Below are positions 7,385 to 15,897 of a stretch of 64,000 bases of DNA, piece after piece. Each line of letters opens with the position of its first letter. The first letter of the stretch is position 1. Source of the stretch: Mesorhizobium sp. (GTDB taxonomy: Bacteria > Pseudomonadota > Alphaproteobacteria > Rhizobiales > Rhizobiaceae); NCBI RefSeq assembly GCF_004963255.1, contig NZ_SUGA01000005.1:35134-99133 (forward strand), given 5' to 3'. The notes under the pieces were generated by a model. That model made no database searches. It worked only from the letters and a program-made list of their open reading frames with translations, and had not been told where the DNA came from. The position numbers and the translations under genes are program-made.

Positions 7385-8992
7385 ATGCCTTCCCACTTCC
7401 TTGGCATCGATGTCGGCACCGGAAGTGCGCGCGCCGGCGTCTTTGACGAGCGCGGCGAGCTGCTCGCTTCCGCCAAGCGCGACATCGCGCTCTTCGTCGA
7501 GCCTGGCGAGATCGCCGAACAGTCCAGCCGCGACATCTGGCAGGCGGTCTGCGCCAGCGTGCGCGAGGCGGTCGAGAAGGCTGGCGTCGATCCCAGAGAC
7601 ATCGGTGGCATAGGCTTCGACGCGACCTGTTCCCTGGTGGTGGTCGATGATAATGGCCAGCCTTTGCCTGTGGGCCGCTCTGGAGACAGCGACAGAAACA
7701 TAATTGTCTGGATGGATCATCGCGCGCTCGACCAGACCAGGCGCATCAACGCCCTCCGCCATCCTGTCCTTGACTATGTCGGGGGCGTCATTTCCCCGGA
7801 AATGGAGACCCCGAAGCTTTTGTGGCTGAAGGAGAACCTGCCGGAGACCTTTGCCAAGGCGCGCCATTTCTTCGACCTTGCCGATTACCTGACCTGGCGC
7901 GCCACCGGCAGTCTTGCGCGCTCGGTCTGCACGCTTGCTTGCAAATGGACCTATCTCGGCCATGAGCGGCGCTGGGACGACAGCTACTTCTATTCCGTCG
8001 GACTCGGCGATCTTGCGGATGAAGGATTTGCCCGCATCGGGACCGAAGTGGTCGATCCCGGCACGGCGATGGGCGCCGGCCTGACGGAAGCGGCCGCGAC
8101 CGAACTGGGGCTGGTCGCGGGCACGATCGTCGCCGCCGGGCTGATCGACGCCCATGCCGGCGGCGTCGGCACGGTGGGCGCCGCGGGCGATGCCGGCACC
8201 GTGGCTTCGCGCATGGCCTATGTCGTCGGCACCTCGGCCTGCACCATGGCAAGCAGCGAAGCGCCGGCCTTCGTTCCAGGAGTGTGGGGACCCTATTATT
8301 CCGCCATGGTACCTGGCTTATGGCTGAGCGAGGGCGGCCAGTCGGCTGCCGGTGCGGCCATCGATCTCCTGGTGCGTTTCCACCCGGCGGAAGCCGAGGC
8401 TTCCGCGCGCGCCGCAGCCGAAGGCAAATCGTTGGTCGATTGGCTCGCCTCTGCCGCTACGGCGAGTTCGCCCGATTTATCCGCCGCCGCCAGGCTCGCG
8501 GGAAGCATCCATGTCGTGCCCGAATTCCTCGGCAATCGTTCGCCCTTGGCGGATCCCGATGCCCGCGGCCTGATCGCCGGGCTAAGCACCGACCGTTCCG
8601 TCGAAAGTCTCGTCGGCCTCTACGTGGCCGGCCTTTGCGGCCTCGGCTATGGCGTGCGTCAGATCGTGGCGGCAATGGCGTCGTCCGGTCTTGCCGTCGA
8701 CACCATCGTTATCAGCGGCGGCGCCGGGCAGTCGCCGCTGGTGCGGCAACTGCTTGCCGACTCCGCCGGCCTGCCGGTCGCCGCGTCGCAATCAGCCGAG
8801 CCGGTGCTGCTGGGCGCCGCCATGCTCGGTGCGGTCGCGGCCGGACGTTACCCCGACCTTTCCAGCGCCATGCCTGCCATGTCCCGGCTCGGCGACGTTT
8901 TTACACCTGCGTTGGACGACATGCGCGCTTGGCACGACAAGCGTTACGAAGCCTTCCTGGCACTGCAGGCAGTAGGCCGCAGCATACGCTGA
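7385..8992 (+). CDS. FGGY-family carbohydrate kinase, ribulokinase-like
   Basis: 535 residues, matching ribulokinase-type FGGY kinases. The N-terminal phosphate-binding turn is GIDVGTGSARAGVFD (7-21). IVWMDHRA (about 109-116) and GFDATCSLVVVD are hallmarks of the D-ribulokinase/YpCarbK subgroup. AGLIDAHAGGVGTVGAAG carries the catalytic-base region, VGTSACTM is the second ATP loop, and ISGGAGQSPLVRQLLAD lies in the C-terminal actin-like domain. It would phosphorylate the ketopentose made by the upstream dehydrogenase, probably D-ribulose to D-ribulose 5-phosphate. The substrate is inferred from subgroup and context. Confidence 0.88.
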   Translation: MPSHFLGIDVGTGSARAGVFDERGELLASAKRDIALFVEPGEIAEQSSRDIWQAVCASVREAVEKAGVDPRDIGGIGFDATCSLVVVDDNGQPLPVGRSGDSDRNIIVWMDHRALDQTRRINALRHPVLDYVGGVISPEMETPKLLWLKENLPETFAKARHFFDLADYLTWRATGSLARSVCTLACKWTYLGHERRWDDSYFYSVGLGDLADEGFARIGTEVVDPGTAMGAGLTEAAATELGLVAGTIVAAGLIDAHAGGVGTVGAAGDAGTVASRMAYVVGTSACTMASSEAPAFVPGVWGPYYSAMVPGLWLSEGGQSAAGAAIDLLVRFHPAEAEASARAAAEGKSLVDWLASAATASSPDLSAAARLAGSIHVVPEFLGNRSPLADPDARGLIAGLSTDRSVESLVGLYVAGLCGLGYGVRQIVAAMASSGLAVDTIVISGGAGQSPLVRQLLADSAGLPVAASQSAEPVLLGAAMLGAVAAGRYPDLSSAMPAMSRLGDVFTPALDDMRAWHDKRYEAFLALQAVGRSIR

Positions 8993-9000
8993 GGGATCGA

Positions 9001-9237
9001 TCAGCGTCTGAACAGTGACGGCACCTCGAATGGATCGTGCGCCGGCTCCTGCGGCAGCGTGCCTTCGGCCTTGCGCTTCTTGTGATGCGCGATCGAGCAT
9101 TGCGCCGAGCACAATATGCCCCGATCGGTCCAGTACGCGGGACCTTCTTCCAGCATGCCATGATGGTAGCTGAAGCCCGGCGCCCGGTAGGGCAGCCCGC
9201 ATTCGATGCAGCGATAGGCGTCGGGTCCGGCAAGCAT
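9001..9237 (-). CDS. Small protein with paired cysteines, function unknown
   Basis: 78 residues. Two cysteine pairs, C10-x2-C13 (YRCIECG) and C43-x3-C47 (ILCSAQCS), are spaced as in a small zinc-binding fold, and the C-terminal third is basic (HHKKRKAEG) followed by an acidic/proline tail. I do not recognise a named family. It is convergent with the kinase, 8 bp from its stop, and has no partner on its own strand. The clear codon bias and the conserved-looking Cys pattern make a real gene more likely than chance. Confidence 0.6.
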   Translation of the reverse strand: MLAGPDAYRCIECGLPYRAPGFSYHHGMLEEGPAYWTDRGILCSAQCSIAHHKKRKAEGTLPQEPAHDPFEVPSLFRR

Positions 9238-9324
9238 GGGTGTTCCTGTCTCTTGTCGGCCAAATGCCGGCTGTCTGCAAATCTAATGCCGGCCGCAAAG
9301 AATGCAAAATCCGCGTGACAAAGT

Positions 9325-9341
9325 TTGACGTTTACGTAAAA
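9325..9341 (+). promoter_or_regulatory. Candidate operator (TTGACGTTTACGTAAA) before the acyl-CoA dehydrogenase gene
   Basis: A TTTACGTAAA palindrome (9331-9340) sits inside TTGACGTTTACGTAAA, 75 bp upstream of the dehydrogenase ATG in a 178-bp gap. Palindromes built on TTTACGT/ACGTAAA are reported for MerR-type LiuR regulators of branched-chain acyl-CoA genes in proteobacteria. The match is from memory and the regulator itself is not in the window. Confidence 0.4.
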
Positions 9342-9415
9342 AGAAGGTGCGAAATCGACGCATGGTTTCGCTTCAGCCATGTACTACGATTGGCTGGGAT
9401 GGTGGAGGATGAGAC

Positions 9416-11185
9416 ATGTATCGCGCGCCGGTCGAGGACATCGCCTTTACGCTCAAGCACGTGGCGGGGCTGAAGCCGGCGCTCGATGCCGGCACCTTCG
9501 GTGACCTCGGCGAGGATATTGTCGACGCGATCCTTGCCGAAGCCGGCCGCTTCGCCAGCGAGGAGGTGGCTCCGCTCTACAAGGTCGGCGACGAGCATGG
9601 CGCTGTGCTGAAGGATGCGGCCGTCACCACGCCGCCCGGCTGGAAGGAGCTTTACCGGCGCTGGATCGAGGGCGGCTGGAACACGCTGTCGGGGCCGGAG
9701 GAATTCGGCGGCCAGGGCCTGCCGACGATGCTCGGCGTCGCCGCGCTCGAAATGTGGAACTCCGCCGCCATGGCCTTCGGCATCGGCCCGACGTTGACCA
9801 TGGGCGCGGTCGAGGCGCTCGACAAACACGCCTCGGAGGAACTCAAGGCCAAATATCTCGCAAAGCTCGTCTCCGGCGAGTGGATGGGCACGATGAACCT
9901 CACCGAGCCGCAGGCGGGCTCGGACCTCGCTGCCTTGCGCAGCCGCGCCGAGCCGGTCGGCGACGGCACCTATCGCATCTTCGGCCAGAAGATCTTCATC
10001 ACTTATGGCGAGCACGATTTCACCGACAACATCGTGCATCTGGTGCTGGCGCGGTTGCCCGACGCCCCGGCCGGCACGCGCGGCATCTCGTTGTTCCTGG
10101 TGCCCAAGTTCTTCGTCAATGACGACGGCTCGCTCGGCGGCCGCAACGATGTCTTTTGTTCCGGCCTCGAGCACAAGCTCGGCATCCATGCTTCGCCGAC
10201 CTGCACCATGATCTATGGCGACGGCTTCCAGGGCGCCAAGCCCGGCGCCATCGGCTGGCTGATCGGCGAGGAGAACAAGGGGCTCGCCTGCATGTTCACG
10301 ATGATGAACAACGCCCGTCTTGCCGTCGGCATGCAGGGCGTGGCCGTGGCCGAAACCGCGACGCAGAAGGCGATCGCCTATGCCAATGAGCGCCGTCAGG
10401 GCAAGGCTTCCGCCTATTCGGGTTCCGGCATGGCGCCGATCGTCCATCACCCGGATGTGCAGCGCAATCTCCTCACCATGCGGGCGCTGACCCAGATCGC
10501 CCGCTCGATCAGCTATTCCTGCGCGCATGCCATCGACCGCGCGCGCGTCGGCGAGGGCGAGGCAGGAGCGAAATGGCATGACCGCGCCAGCCTGCTGACG
10601 CCGCTCGCCAAAGCCTTTTCCACCGATGTCGGCGTCGAGGTCGCCTCGCTCGGTGTCCAGGTGCATGGCGGCATGGGCTTCATCGAGGAGACGGGTGCCG
10701 CGGCGCTTTATCGCGACGCCCGCATCGCGCCGATCTATGAAGGCACCAACGGCATCCAGGCGATCGACCTTGTGGTGCGCAAACTGCCGCTCGGCGGCGG
10801 CGAGCATGTCCACTCTTACATCGGCGAGTTGAAAGCGGTCGCCGAGGCCGTGCGCACCTCGAACATCGAAGGTTTCGGCCGCACCGCCGACAATCTCGAC
10901 CGCGCGCTTGCCGATCTCGACGCGGCGACGCGCTTCCTGCAAAAACTGCTTGCCGACGGCAAGGCCGATGCCGCGATGGCTGGCGCCACGCCCTATCTGC
11001 GCCTCATCTCGCTCGCCGCCGGCGGCGCCTATCTGGCGCAAGGCGGCCTCGCCGACCGCGACCGCATCCCGCTTTGCCGCTTCTTTGCCGAGAATCTGCT
11101 CGGCGAGACGCGCGCCCTAAAGGAGCGGGTCATCGACGGCGCCGAAAGCCTCGCCGTCGCCGGCAAGGCGTTGATCTCCGCTTGA
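9416..11185 (+). CDS. Acyl-CoA dehydrogenase (long, DmdC/AidB-like class)
   Basis: 589 residues, about 200 longer than short-chain acyl-CoA dehydrogenases and typical of the class that includes DmdC (3-methylmercaptopropionyl-CoA dehydrogenase). Domains in order are an N-terminal helical domain, the FAD/substrate middle domain ([17 protein letters not shown] near 160-176), the helical C-terminal domain with [12 protein letters not shown] and the putative catalytic Glu442 in [12 protein letters not shown], and a further C-terminal extension of about 130 residues. It oxidises an acyl-CoA to the enoyl-CoA and passes electrons to ETF. It lies 25 bp upstream of an enoyl-CoA hydratase-like gene, so a shared beta-oxidation step is likely; the chain specificity is unknown. 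Confidence 0.9.
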   Translation: MYRAPVEDIAFTLKHVAGLKPALDAGTFGDLGEDIVDAILAEAGRFASEEVAPLYKVGDEHGAVLKDAAVTTPPGWKELYRRWIEGGWNTLSGPEEFGGQGLPTMLGVAALEMWNSAAMAFGIGPTLTMGAVEALDKHASEELKAKYLAKLVSGEWMGTMNLTEPQAGSDLAALRSRAEPVGDGTYRIFGQKIFITYGEHDFTDNIVHLVLARLPDAPAGTRGISLFLVPKFFVNDDGSLGGRNDVFCSGLEHKLGIHASPTCTMIYGDGFQGAKPGAIGWLIGEENKGLACMFTMMNNARLAVGMQGVAVAETATQKAIAYANERRQGKASAYSGSGMAPIVHHPDVQRNLLTMRALTQIARSISYSCAHAIDRARVGEGEAGAKWHDRASLLTPLAKAFSTDVGVEVASLGVQVHGGMGFIEETGAAALYRDARIAPIYEGTNGIQAIDLVVRKLPLGGGEHVHSYIGELKAVAEAVRTSNIEGFGRTADNLDRALADLDAATRFLQKLLADGKADAAMAGATPYLRLISLAAGGAYLAQGGLADRDRIPLCRFFAENLLGETRALKERVIDGAESLAVAGKALISA

Positions 11186-11210
11186 TCCCTGATCGTCAAA
11201 GGAACCGATT

Positions 11211-11963
11211 GTGACAGACCATATCCTCATCGAGCGCCGGGGCGCCGTGCAGATCATCCGGATGAACAGGCCGGACAAGAAGAACGCGCTGACGCGCGCC
11301 ATGTACGCCAAAATGTCGGCCGCCCTTGCCGAGGGTGATGCCGATCCGGCCGTCCGCGTGCATGTCTTCCTCGGCGTTCCGGGCGCCTTTTCCGCCGGCA
11401 ACGACCTCGCCGATTTCCTGGTCATCGCCACCGGCGGCGAGGGCGGCAATGAGGTGTGGGATTTCCTGATGGCGCTGGCCAACGCCGAAAAGCCGATGGT
11501 GTCGGGCGTCGACGGCATGGCCGTCGGCATCGGCACCACGCTCAATCTGCATTGCGACCTGACCTTCGCCACGCCGCGCACGCTGTTCCGCACACCTTTC
11601 GTCGATCTCGGCCTGGTGCCGGAGGCCGGCTCCAGCCTGATCGCGCCGCAACTGCTGGGGCGGCAGGGCGCCTTCGCGCTGCTCGGCCTCGGCGAGGGCT
11701 TTTCGGCCGAGCGCGCCAAGGCCGCCGGCCTGATCCACGACGTCGTCGCCGAAGAGGCGTTGGAAGGCACGGTGCTGGCCGCCGCCGAGGGCATCGCCGC
11801 CAAGCCGCCGCAGGCGCTGAAGATCGCGCGCGACCTGATGCGCGAGCCGCGCGAAGCGCTCGTCGCGCGCATCAAGGTCGAAGCCGAGCATTTTCGCGAG
11901 CGCCTGACCTCTGACGAAGCGCGCGCCGCGCTCACCGCTTTCATGACTCGCAAGAAGAGCTGA
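11211..11963 (+). CDS. Enoyl-CoA hydratase/isomerase family protein
   Basis: 250 residues, with a GTG start behind AAAGGAACC. Crotonase-fold marks are MNRPDKKNALTRAMY (about 18-32), the first oxyanion-loop strand in GAFSAGNDLADF and the second in GMAVGIGTTLNLHCDLTFA. A PEAGSS segment (LGLVPEAGSSLIAPQLLG) holds the acidic residue expected near the active site in this subgroup. Only one clear catalytic Glu position is visible, as in isomerase-like members, so hydratase and delta-isomerase activity cannot be separated by eye. It is in tandem with the acyl-CoA dehydrogenase. Confidence 0.88.
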   Translation: MTDHILIERRGAVQIIRMNRPDKKNALTRAMYAKMSAALAEGDADPAVRVHVFLGVPGAFSAGNDLADFLVIATGGEGGNEVWDFLMALANAEKPMVSGVDGMAVGIGTTLNLHCDLTFATPRTLFRTPFVDLGLVPEAGSSLIAPQLLGRQGAFALLGLGEGFSAERAKAAGLIHDVVAEEALEGTVLAAAEGIAAKPPQALKIARDLMREPREALVARIKVEAEHFRERLTSDEARAALTAFMTRKKS

Positions 11964-11978
11964 ACGCGTCGCCCGCCC

Positions 11979-12596
11979 TCAGGGGTAAAGCCTGGTCTTG
12001 TCCCAGCCGCCGGCGGCGTTGCGTGAAAACACGACACGGTCATGCAGCCGGAACGGTCTGTCGTGCCAGAACTCGATCGTCTGCGGCACAATGCGGAAGC
12101 CCGACCAGTGTTTTGGCCGCGGGATCTCGCCGATGGCGTAGCGCGCCGTGTATTCGGCCACTGCCTTCTCCAGCGCGAAGCGGCTCTCCAGCGGCCGCGA
12201 CTGTTTCGAGGCCCAGGCGCCGATGCGGCTGCCGCGCGGGCGCGTGGCATAATAGGCGTCGGCCTCGGCGTCGTTGACGATCTCCACCGGCCCGCGCACC
12301 CGCACCTGGCGGCGCAGCGATTTCCAGTGGAAGCACATCGCCGCCTTCATGCTGCCAAGAATTTCGCGGCCCTTGGCGCTCTCGAAATTCGTGTAGAAGA
12401 CAAACCCCTTTTCATCGAACCCCTTGAGCAGCACCATCCGCACATCCGGCATGCCGTCGGCGTCGACGGTTGCCAGCGCCACGCCATTGGGATCGTTGGG
12501 CTCGCTCTTCGTGGCGTCCTCCAGCCATGCGGCAAAGAGCCGGAACGGCTCCGCCGCTTCGGTGAAGTCACTGCTTGTTAACTCGGTTTCGTTCAT
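11979..12596 (-). CDS. pdxH: Pyridoxamine/pyridoxine 5'-phosphate oxidase
   Basis: 205 residues from the ATG at 12596; the frame continues upstream but the family begins here. PdxH oxidises PNP or PMP to pyridoxal 5'-phosphate with FMN. Family features are the flexible N-terminus, [36 protein letters not shown], the FMN-binding [14 protein letters not shown], and the C-terminal signature [14 protein letters not shown] ending in TRLYP. It is divergent from the surface lipoprotein gene with only 40 bp between the starts, so the two promoters overlap. Confidence 0.95.
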   Translation of the reverse strand: MNETELTSSDFTEAAEPFRLFAAWLEDATKSEPNDPNGVALATVDADGMPDVRMVLLKGFDEKGFVFYTNFESAKGREILGSMKAAMCFHWKSLRRQVRVRGPVEIVNDAEADAYYATRPRGSRIGAWASKQSRPLESRFALEKAVAEYTARYAIGEIPRPKHWSGFRIVPQTIEFWHDRPFRLHDRVVFSRNAAGGWDKTRLYP

Positions 12597-12636
12597 AGTT
12601 TTCCAAATTTTTAACATTGCGGGAGGAGTTCGCCGA

Positions 12637-13101
12637 TTGTCGCGTATCGCGCAAGCTTTTGACAGCGGGCAATGGAGCGTTATCGCTTCGGCCAGTGCCA
12701 AGGCTGCGCTGCTGACCTTGGCGCTTCCCCTTGCCGCCTGCGGCGCCGGCGGCTTCAGCCTGCAAAAGGCCGAGGTCGACCGCTCGATCATCACCGCCAG
12801 CGCGCCGTCCTCGCCTGCCGCCCCGGCTGCCTCCGACCAGGATTCCGACCAGACCACCATCGGCAACGCCGTCTCTTCAGCCGACATCAAGGAGCTTGGC
12901 GGCCAGACGGTGCCTTGGGCCAATGCCGGCACCGGCTCGCGCGGCGCGATCACCGAGCTGGTCGAGCTGAAGGATGGCGGCCTGACCTGCCGCCGCTTCA
13001 GCGCCACGCGCGAGAGCTTCGATGGCGTCGCCCTCTACAAGGGCGAGCTGTGCCTCGCCGAAGCCGGCGGCTGGCGCATGCAGGAATTCAAACCGCTCTG
13101 A
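12637..13101 (+). CDS. RT0821/Lpp0805-type surface lipoprotein, TTG start
   Basis: 154 residues. I chose the TTG at 12637 because GGGAGGAG lies 8 bp before it and the product starts with a proper lipoprotein signal, [14 protein letters not shown], with Cys as the first mature residue. An earlier in-frame ATG at 12424 would run antisense through pdxH and is rejected. The mature protein has a low-complexity Ala/Ser/Pro linker and a C-terminal domain ([22 protein letters not shown], then ETF-free beta strands ending in [10 protein letters not shown]). This resembles the 17-kDa-like RT0821 surface family of alphaproteobacteria. Function is unknown; outer-membrane attachment is inferred. Confidence 0.75.
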   Translation: MSRIAQAFDSGQWSVIASASAKAALLTLALPLAACGAGGFSLQKAEVDRSIITASAPSSPAAPAASDQDSDQTTIGNAVSSADIKELGGQTVPWANAGTGSRGAITELVELKDGGLTCRRFSATRESFDGVALYKGELCLAEAGGWRMQEFKPL

Positions 13102-13157
13102 TTTTGGGCCCCTGATTTTCGGGCGCTAATTCCCCTTGCGCCACTGGAATTTCTTCC

Positions 13158-13171
13158 TATGCGAGCGCATA
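13158..13171. promoter_or_regulatory. Short palindrome upstream of the dnaJ-like gene
   Basis: TATGCG (13158-13163) and CGCATA (13166-13171) form a perfect 6-2-6 palindrome 44 bp before the ATG, in a 113-bp gap. It could be a regulator site or part of a promoter; no consensus was recognised. Confidence 0.25.
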
Positions 13172-13214
13172 TAGGGGGCGACCACAATTCCATTCTCTCT
13201 AGCAGGCAGGAAGT

Positions 13215-14141
13215 ATGCGCGACCCCTATGAGGTGCTGGGCGTTGCCAAGAACGCATCGGCCAAGGACATAAAATCGGCCTACCGCAAGCTCGCCAAGAA
13301 GCATCATCCGGACCAGAATCCGAATGATCCCAAGGCGAAGGACCGTTTTGCCGCCGTCAACCAGGCTTACGAGGTCGTCGGCGACGAGAAGACGCGCGGC
13401 GCCTACGATCGCGGCGAGATCGACGCCGAGGGAAAGCCGAAATTCCAGGGCTTTGAAGGCGCGGCCGGCGGCGACCCGTTCGCCGGCTTCCGCCGTCAGC
13501 AGGGCCCCGGCGGCGCGCATTTCGAATTCCGCACCGGGCGTCCGGGCGGCGATCCGTTCGACGGCAACAGCGACATCTTCAGCCAGATCTTCGGCGATGC
13601 CTTCTCCGGCGCCCGCGGCGCTGGCCGGGGCGATCGCCGCCAGCCGGTGCAGGCTGCCGACCTCAACGTCACCATGGACATCAGCGTTGAGGAGGCGGCC
13701 ACCGCCGACAAAGTGACGGCAATGTTCCCCGACGGCCGCAAGGTGGCGGTCAAGCTGCCCGCCTATGTCGAGGACGGCCAGACGATCCGCCTGAAGGGCC
13801 AGGGCGAGCAGGGGCCTGGACAGCCGGGCGACGCGCTGGTCAAGATCCATATCCGCCGCCACCCACGCTACCGCATCGAGGGGCGCGACCTGCATGTGGA
13901 TCTGCCTGTCGATCTGGCCGACGCCGTGCTCGGCGCCAAGGTGGCGGTCGAGACGCCGACCGGCAAGCTCGCGGTCAACGTTCCGGCATGGTCGAGCTCG
14001 GACAAGGTGTTGCGGCTGAAAGGCCGGGGCTTGCCGGAAAAGGCCGGCGGCCACGGCGATCTCTATGCCCATGTGCGGCTGATGCTGCCGGAGGGCGGCG
14101 ATGCCGAGCTTGAGGCCCTGATGCGCCGCCAAAAAGGCTGA
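13215..14141 (+). CDS. DnaJ-class (CbpA-like) co-chaperone
   Basis: 308 residues. The J domain spans about residues 1-70 with HPD at 31-33. A Gly/Phe-rich linker follows (about 75-140, [10 protein letters not shown] and similar), then a C-terminal peptide-binding domain of two beta-sandwich parts ([19 protein letters not shown] to the end). The cysteine-rich zinc finger of true DnaJ is absent, which makes it a type-II (CbpA/DnaJB-like) co-chaperone for DnaK. It starts behind AGGAAGT and is followed by a GGGAA-N5-TTCCC dyad and then fabI. Confidence 0.92.
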   Translation: MRDPYEVLGVAKNASAKDIKSAYRKLAKKHHPDQNPNDPKAKDRFAAVNQAYEVVGDEKTRGAYDRGEIDAEGKPKFQGFEGAAGGDPFAGFRRQQGPGGAHFEFRTGRPGGDPFDGNSDIFSQIFGDAFSGARGAGRGDRRQPVQAADLNVTMDISVEEAATADKVTAMFPDGRKVAVKLPAYVEDGQTIRLKGQGEQGPGQPGDALVKIHIRRHPRYRIEGRDLHVDLPVDLADAVLGAKVAVETPTGKLAVNVPAWSSSDKVLRLKGRGLPEKAGGHGDLYAHVRLMLPEGGDAELEALMRRQKG

Positions 14142-14145
14142 TCGA

Positions 14146-14160
14146 GGGAATTTTGTTCCC
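14146..14160. promoter_or_regulatory. GGGAA-N5-TTCCC dyad between dnaJ-like gene and fabI
   Basis: GGGAA at 14146-14150 and TTCCC at 14156-14160 form a perfect inverted repeat 4 bp after the chaperone stop and about 90 bp before the fabI ATG. It could be an operator or a weak terminator stem; nothing in the sequence decides. Confidence 0.3.
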
Positions 14161-14249
14161 GTTACAGTGTCTTTTGAGCGCTTGAAGGGGCTCTGTGCCT
14201 GTGCGATAGGGCTCTCCACAAAGCAGATATTCTTGCGGAGAGCTTGCAC

Positions 14250-15068
14250 ATGGCAGGTGGACAGGGCCTGATGGCCGGTAAGCGGGGCCTGATCCTGGGC
14301 GTCGCCAACAATCGGTCGATCGCTTTCGGGATCGCCAAGGCTTGTGTCGATCACGGCGCCGAAATCGCCCTGACCTATCAGGGCGAAGCCTTCAAGAAGC
14401 GCGTCGAGCCGCTGGCGGCCGAGCTCAACGCGCATGTCGCCGGCCATTGCGACGTCACCGACCCGGAAAGCCTTGACGCGGTCTTCGGCGACATCGCCAA
14501 GCACTGGGGCAAGCTCGACTTCCTCGTCCATGCCATCGCCTTCTCCGATAAGGACGAACTGACTGGCCGTTATGTCGAGACGACGCGCGACAACTTCCTG
14601 CGCACCATGGACATTTCGGTCTATTCCTTCACCACCATCGCCAAGCGCGCCGAGCCGCTGATGACCGATGGCGGCTCCCTTTTGACGCTGACCTATTACG
14701 GCGCCGAGAAGGTGATGCCGCATTACAACGTCATGGGTGTCGCCAAGGCGGCGCTGGAAGCGAGCGTGCGCTATCTCGCCGTCGACCTCGGCGCCAAGAA
14801 GATCCGCGTCAACGCGATCTCGGCCGGGCCGATCAAGACGCTCGCCGCCTCAGGCATCGGCGATTTCCGCTACATCCTGAAGTGGAACGAATACAATTCA
14901 CCGCTGAAGCAGACGGTCACCCAGGAAGAGGTCGGCGATTCCGGCGTCTATTTCCTGTCCGACCTGTCGCGCGGCGTGACCGGCGAGGTCCATCACGTCG
15001 ATTCCGGCTATCATGTCGTCGGCATGAAGGCGGTCGACGCGCCGGATATCTCGACCGTCAAGGACTGA
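14250..15068 (+). CDS. fabI: Enoyl-[acyl-carrier-protein] reductase (NADH)
   Basis: 272 residues from the ATG at 14250 (GGAG about 10 bp upstream; a TTG 6 bp earlier is less likely). FabI reduces trans-2-enoyl-ACP in the last step of fatty-acid elongation. The SDR-like N-terminus is GKRGLILGVANNRSIAFGIA. The FabI active site is intact: Y149, Y159 and K166 in TYYGAEKVMPHYNVMGVAKA, aligning with E. coli Tyr146/Tyr156/Lys163. NAISAGPIKTLAASGI is the substrate loop. The neighbours (histidine phosphatase, aroC, ribB) are in the order usual for rhizobial chromosomes. Confidence 0.95.
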   Translation: MAGGQGLMAGKRGLILGVANNRSIAFGIAKACVDHGAEIALTYQGEAFKKRVEPLAAELNAHVAGHCDVTDPESLDAVFGDIAKHWGKLDFLVHAIAFSDKDELTGRYVETTRDNFLRTMDISVYSFTTIAKRAEPLMTDGGSLLTLTYYGAEKVMPHYNVMGVAKAALEASVRYLAVDLGAKKIRVNAISAGPIKTLAASGIGDFRYILKWNEYNSPLKQTVTQEEVGDSGVYFLSDLSRGVTGEVHHVDSGYHVVGMKAVDAPDISTVKD

Positions 15069-15090
15069 TCTTTCCGCCTATCCTTCGTCC

Positions 15091-15139
15091 AAGCAATTCC
15101 AGGAAAAGTGCGAAGCGGTTTTCCGTCCGGAATTGCTTG
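15091..15139. repeat. Short palindromic intergenic repeat, copy 1 (CAAGCAATTCC type)
   Basis: CAAGCAATTCC (15091-15101) and its exact reverse complement (15129-15139) flank an AGGAAAAGTGCGAAGCGGTTTTCC-like core, here given in parts: AGGAAAAGTG then CGGTTTTCCGT. The same core recurs at 27874-27916, 43023-43071 and 44322-44367. It is a small mosaic-type palindromic repeat of rhizobial genomes, lying between fabI and the histidine phosphatase gene. Confidence 0.8.
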
Positions 15140-15173
15140 CAAAATCAAATAGCGCCCGACCTTGGAAGACCTG

Positions 15174-15761
15174 ATGTACCCGCTCGTCTACATCGCGCGC
15201 CACGGCCAGACCGAGTGGAATACCCAGCGTCGGCTGCAGGGTCAGGCCGACACCGACATCAATGAGCTTGGACGCCAGCAGGCGACTGCCAACGGACGGC
15301 GGCTGGCCGCGATGATCGGCAAAGGTGAGGATTTCGACTTTGTCGCAAGTCCGATGCGGCGCACATGCGAAACCATGGAACTGATGCGCGCGGCAATGGG
15401 GCTCGACCCGCTCGCCTACCGGACGGAGCCGCGTCTGGTGGAATTGAGTTTCGGCGAATGGCAGGGTTTTACGTTTCGGGAACTCGAGGCCCGGAATCCT
15501 GGATCCACGCATGGCCGCCGCGCCGCCAAATGGGATTTCCAGCCGCCCGGCGATGGCGCGGAAAGCTACGAGATGCTGCTCGAACGGGTGAAGCCTTGGT
15601 TCGACGCGCTTGACCGGCAGACGGTGTGTGTCACCCATGGCGGCGTCATGCGCTGCCTTTTCCGCTTCGTCACCGGCCTTTCCAAGCAGGAAGCCGCCAG
15701 TCTCGATGTCCCGCAGGACCGCCTGCTCCGGCTGGAAGGCCGCAGTTTGGAGTGGTTGTAA
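15174..15761 (+). CDS. Histidine phosphatase family protein (phosphoglycerate-mutase-like)
   Basis: 195 residues from the ATG at 15174, behind TTGGAAG. The catalytic phospho-His motif is YIARHGQTEWN (His at about 10). A second Arg lies in SPMRRTCETM, the acidic ELSFGEWQGF follows, and the second His is in VCVTHGGVMRCLF. This is the GpmB-like branch, in which many members are phosphatases rather than mutases; the substrate cannot be told from sequence. The gene is followed by a 118-bp palindromic repeat. Confidence 0.88.
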   Translation: MYPLVYIARHGQTEWNTQRRLQGQADTDINELGRQQATANGRRLAAMIGKGEDFDFVASPMRRTCETMELMRAAMGLDPLAYRTEPRLVELSFGEWQGFTFRELEARNPGSTHGRRAAKWDFQPPGDGAESYEMLLERVKPWFDALDRQTVCVTHGGVMRCLFRFVTGLSKQEAASLDVPQDRLLRLEGRSLEWL

Positions 15762-15779
15762 CAAATTGCGGCGTGGCAA

Positions 15780-15897
15780 ATTCAGGTCAGGCCGAGTCGA
15801 AAATGGTGGGTTCCGAGAACCGGAGCGGAGCGTACTTTTCGTACGTGAGCACCGGAAGCGCAGGAAGCCGCCATTTGCAGGCCGGCCTCACCTGAAT
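15780..15897 (+). repeat. 118-bp palindromic element, copy A
   Basis: The element begins ATTCAGGTCAGGCCG and ends CGGCCTCACCTGAAT, so its ends are near-perfect inverted repeats. The centre carries GAGAACCGGAGCGGAGCGTA and GTGAGCACCGGAAGCGCAGG. Copy B at 24335-24452 is the same length in the opposite orientation and about 90% identical by eye; copy C at 49693-49776 keeps only the centre. The right end abuts the DUF1344 stop codon. It resembles RIME/ABC-type intergenic mosaic elements of rhizobia in size and structure. Confidence 0.85.

Noticed and set aside
15780..15897. Insertion sequence ends or a transposon remnant
   Set aside because: No transposase frame lies between the inverted ends, which are only 118 bp apart, and no target duplication is visible. 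A palindromic repeat fits better.
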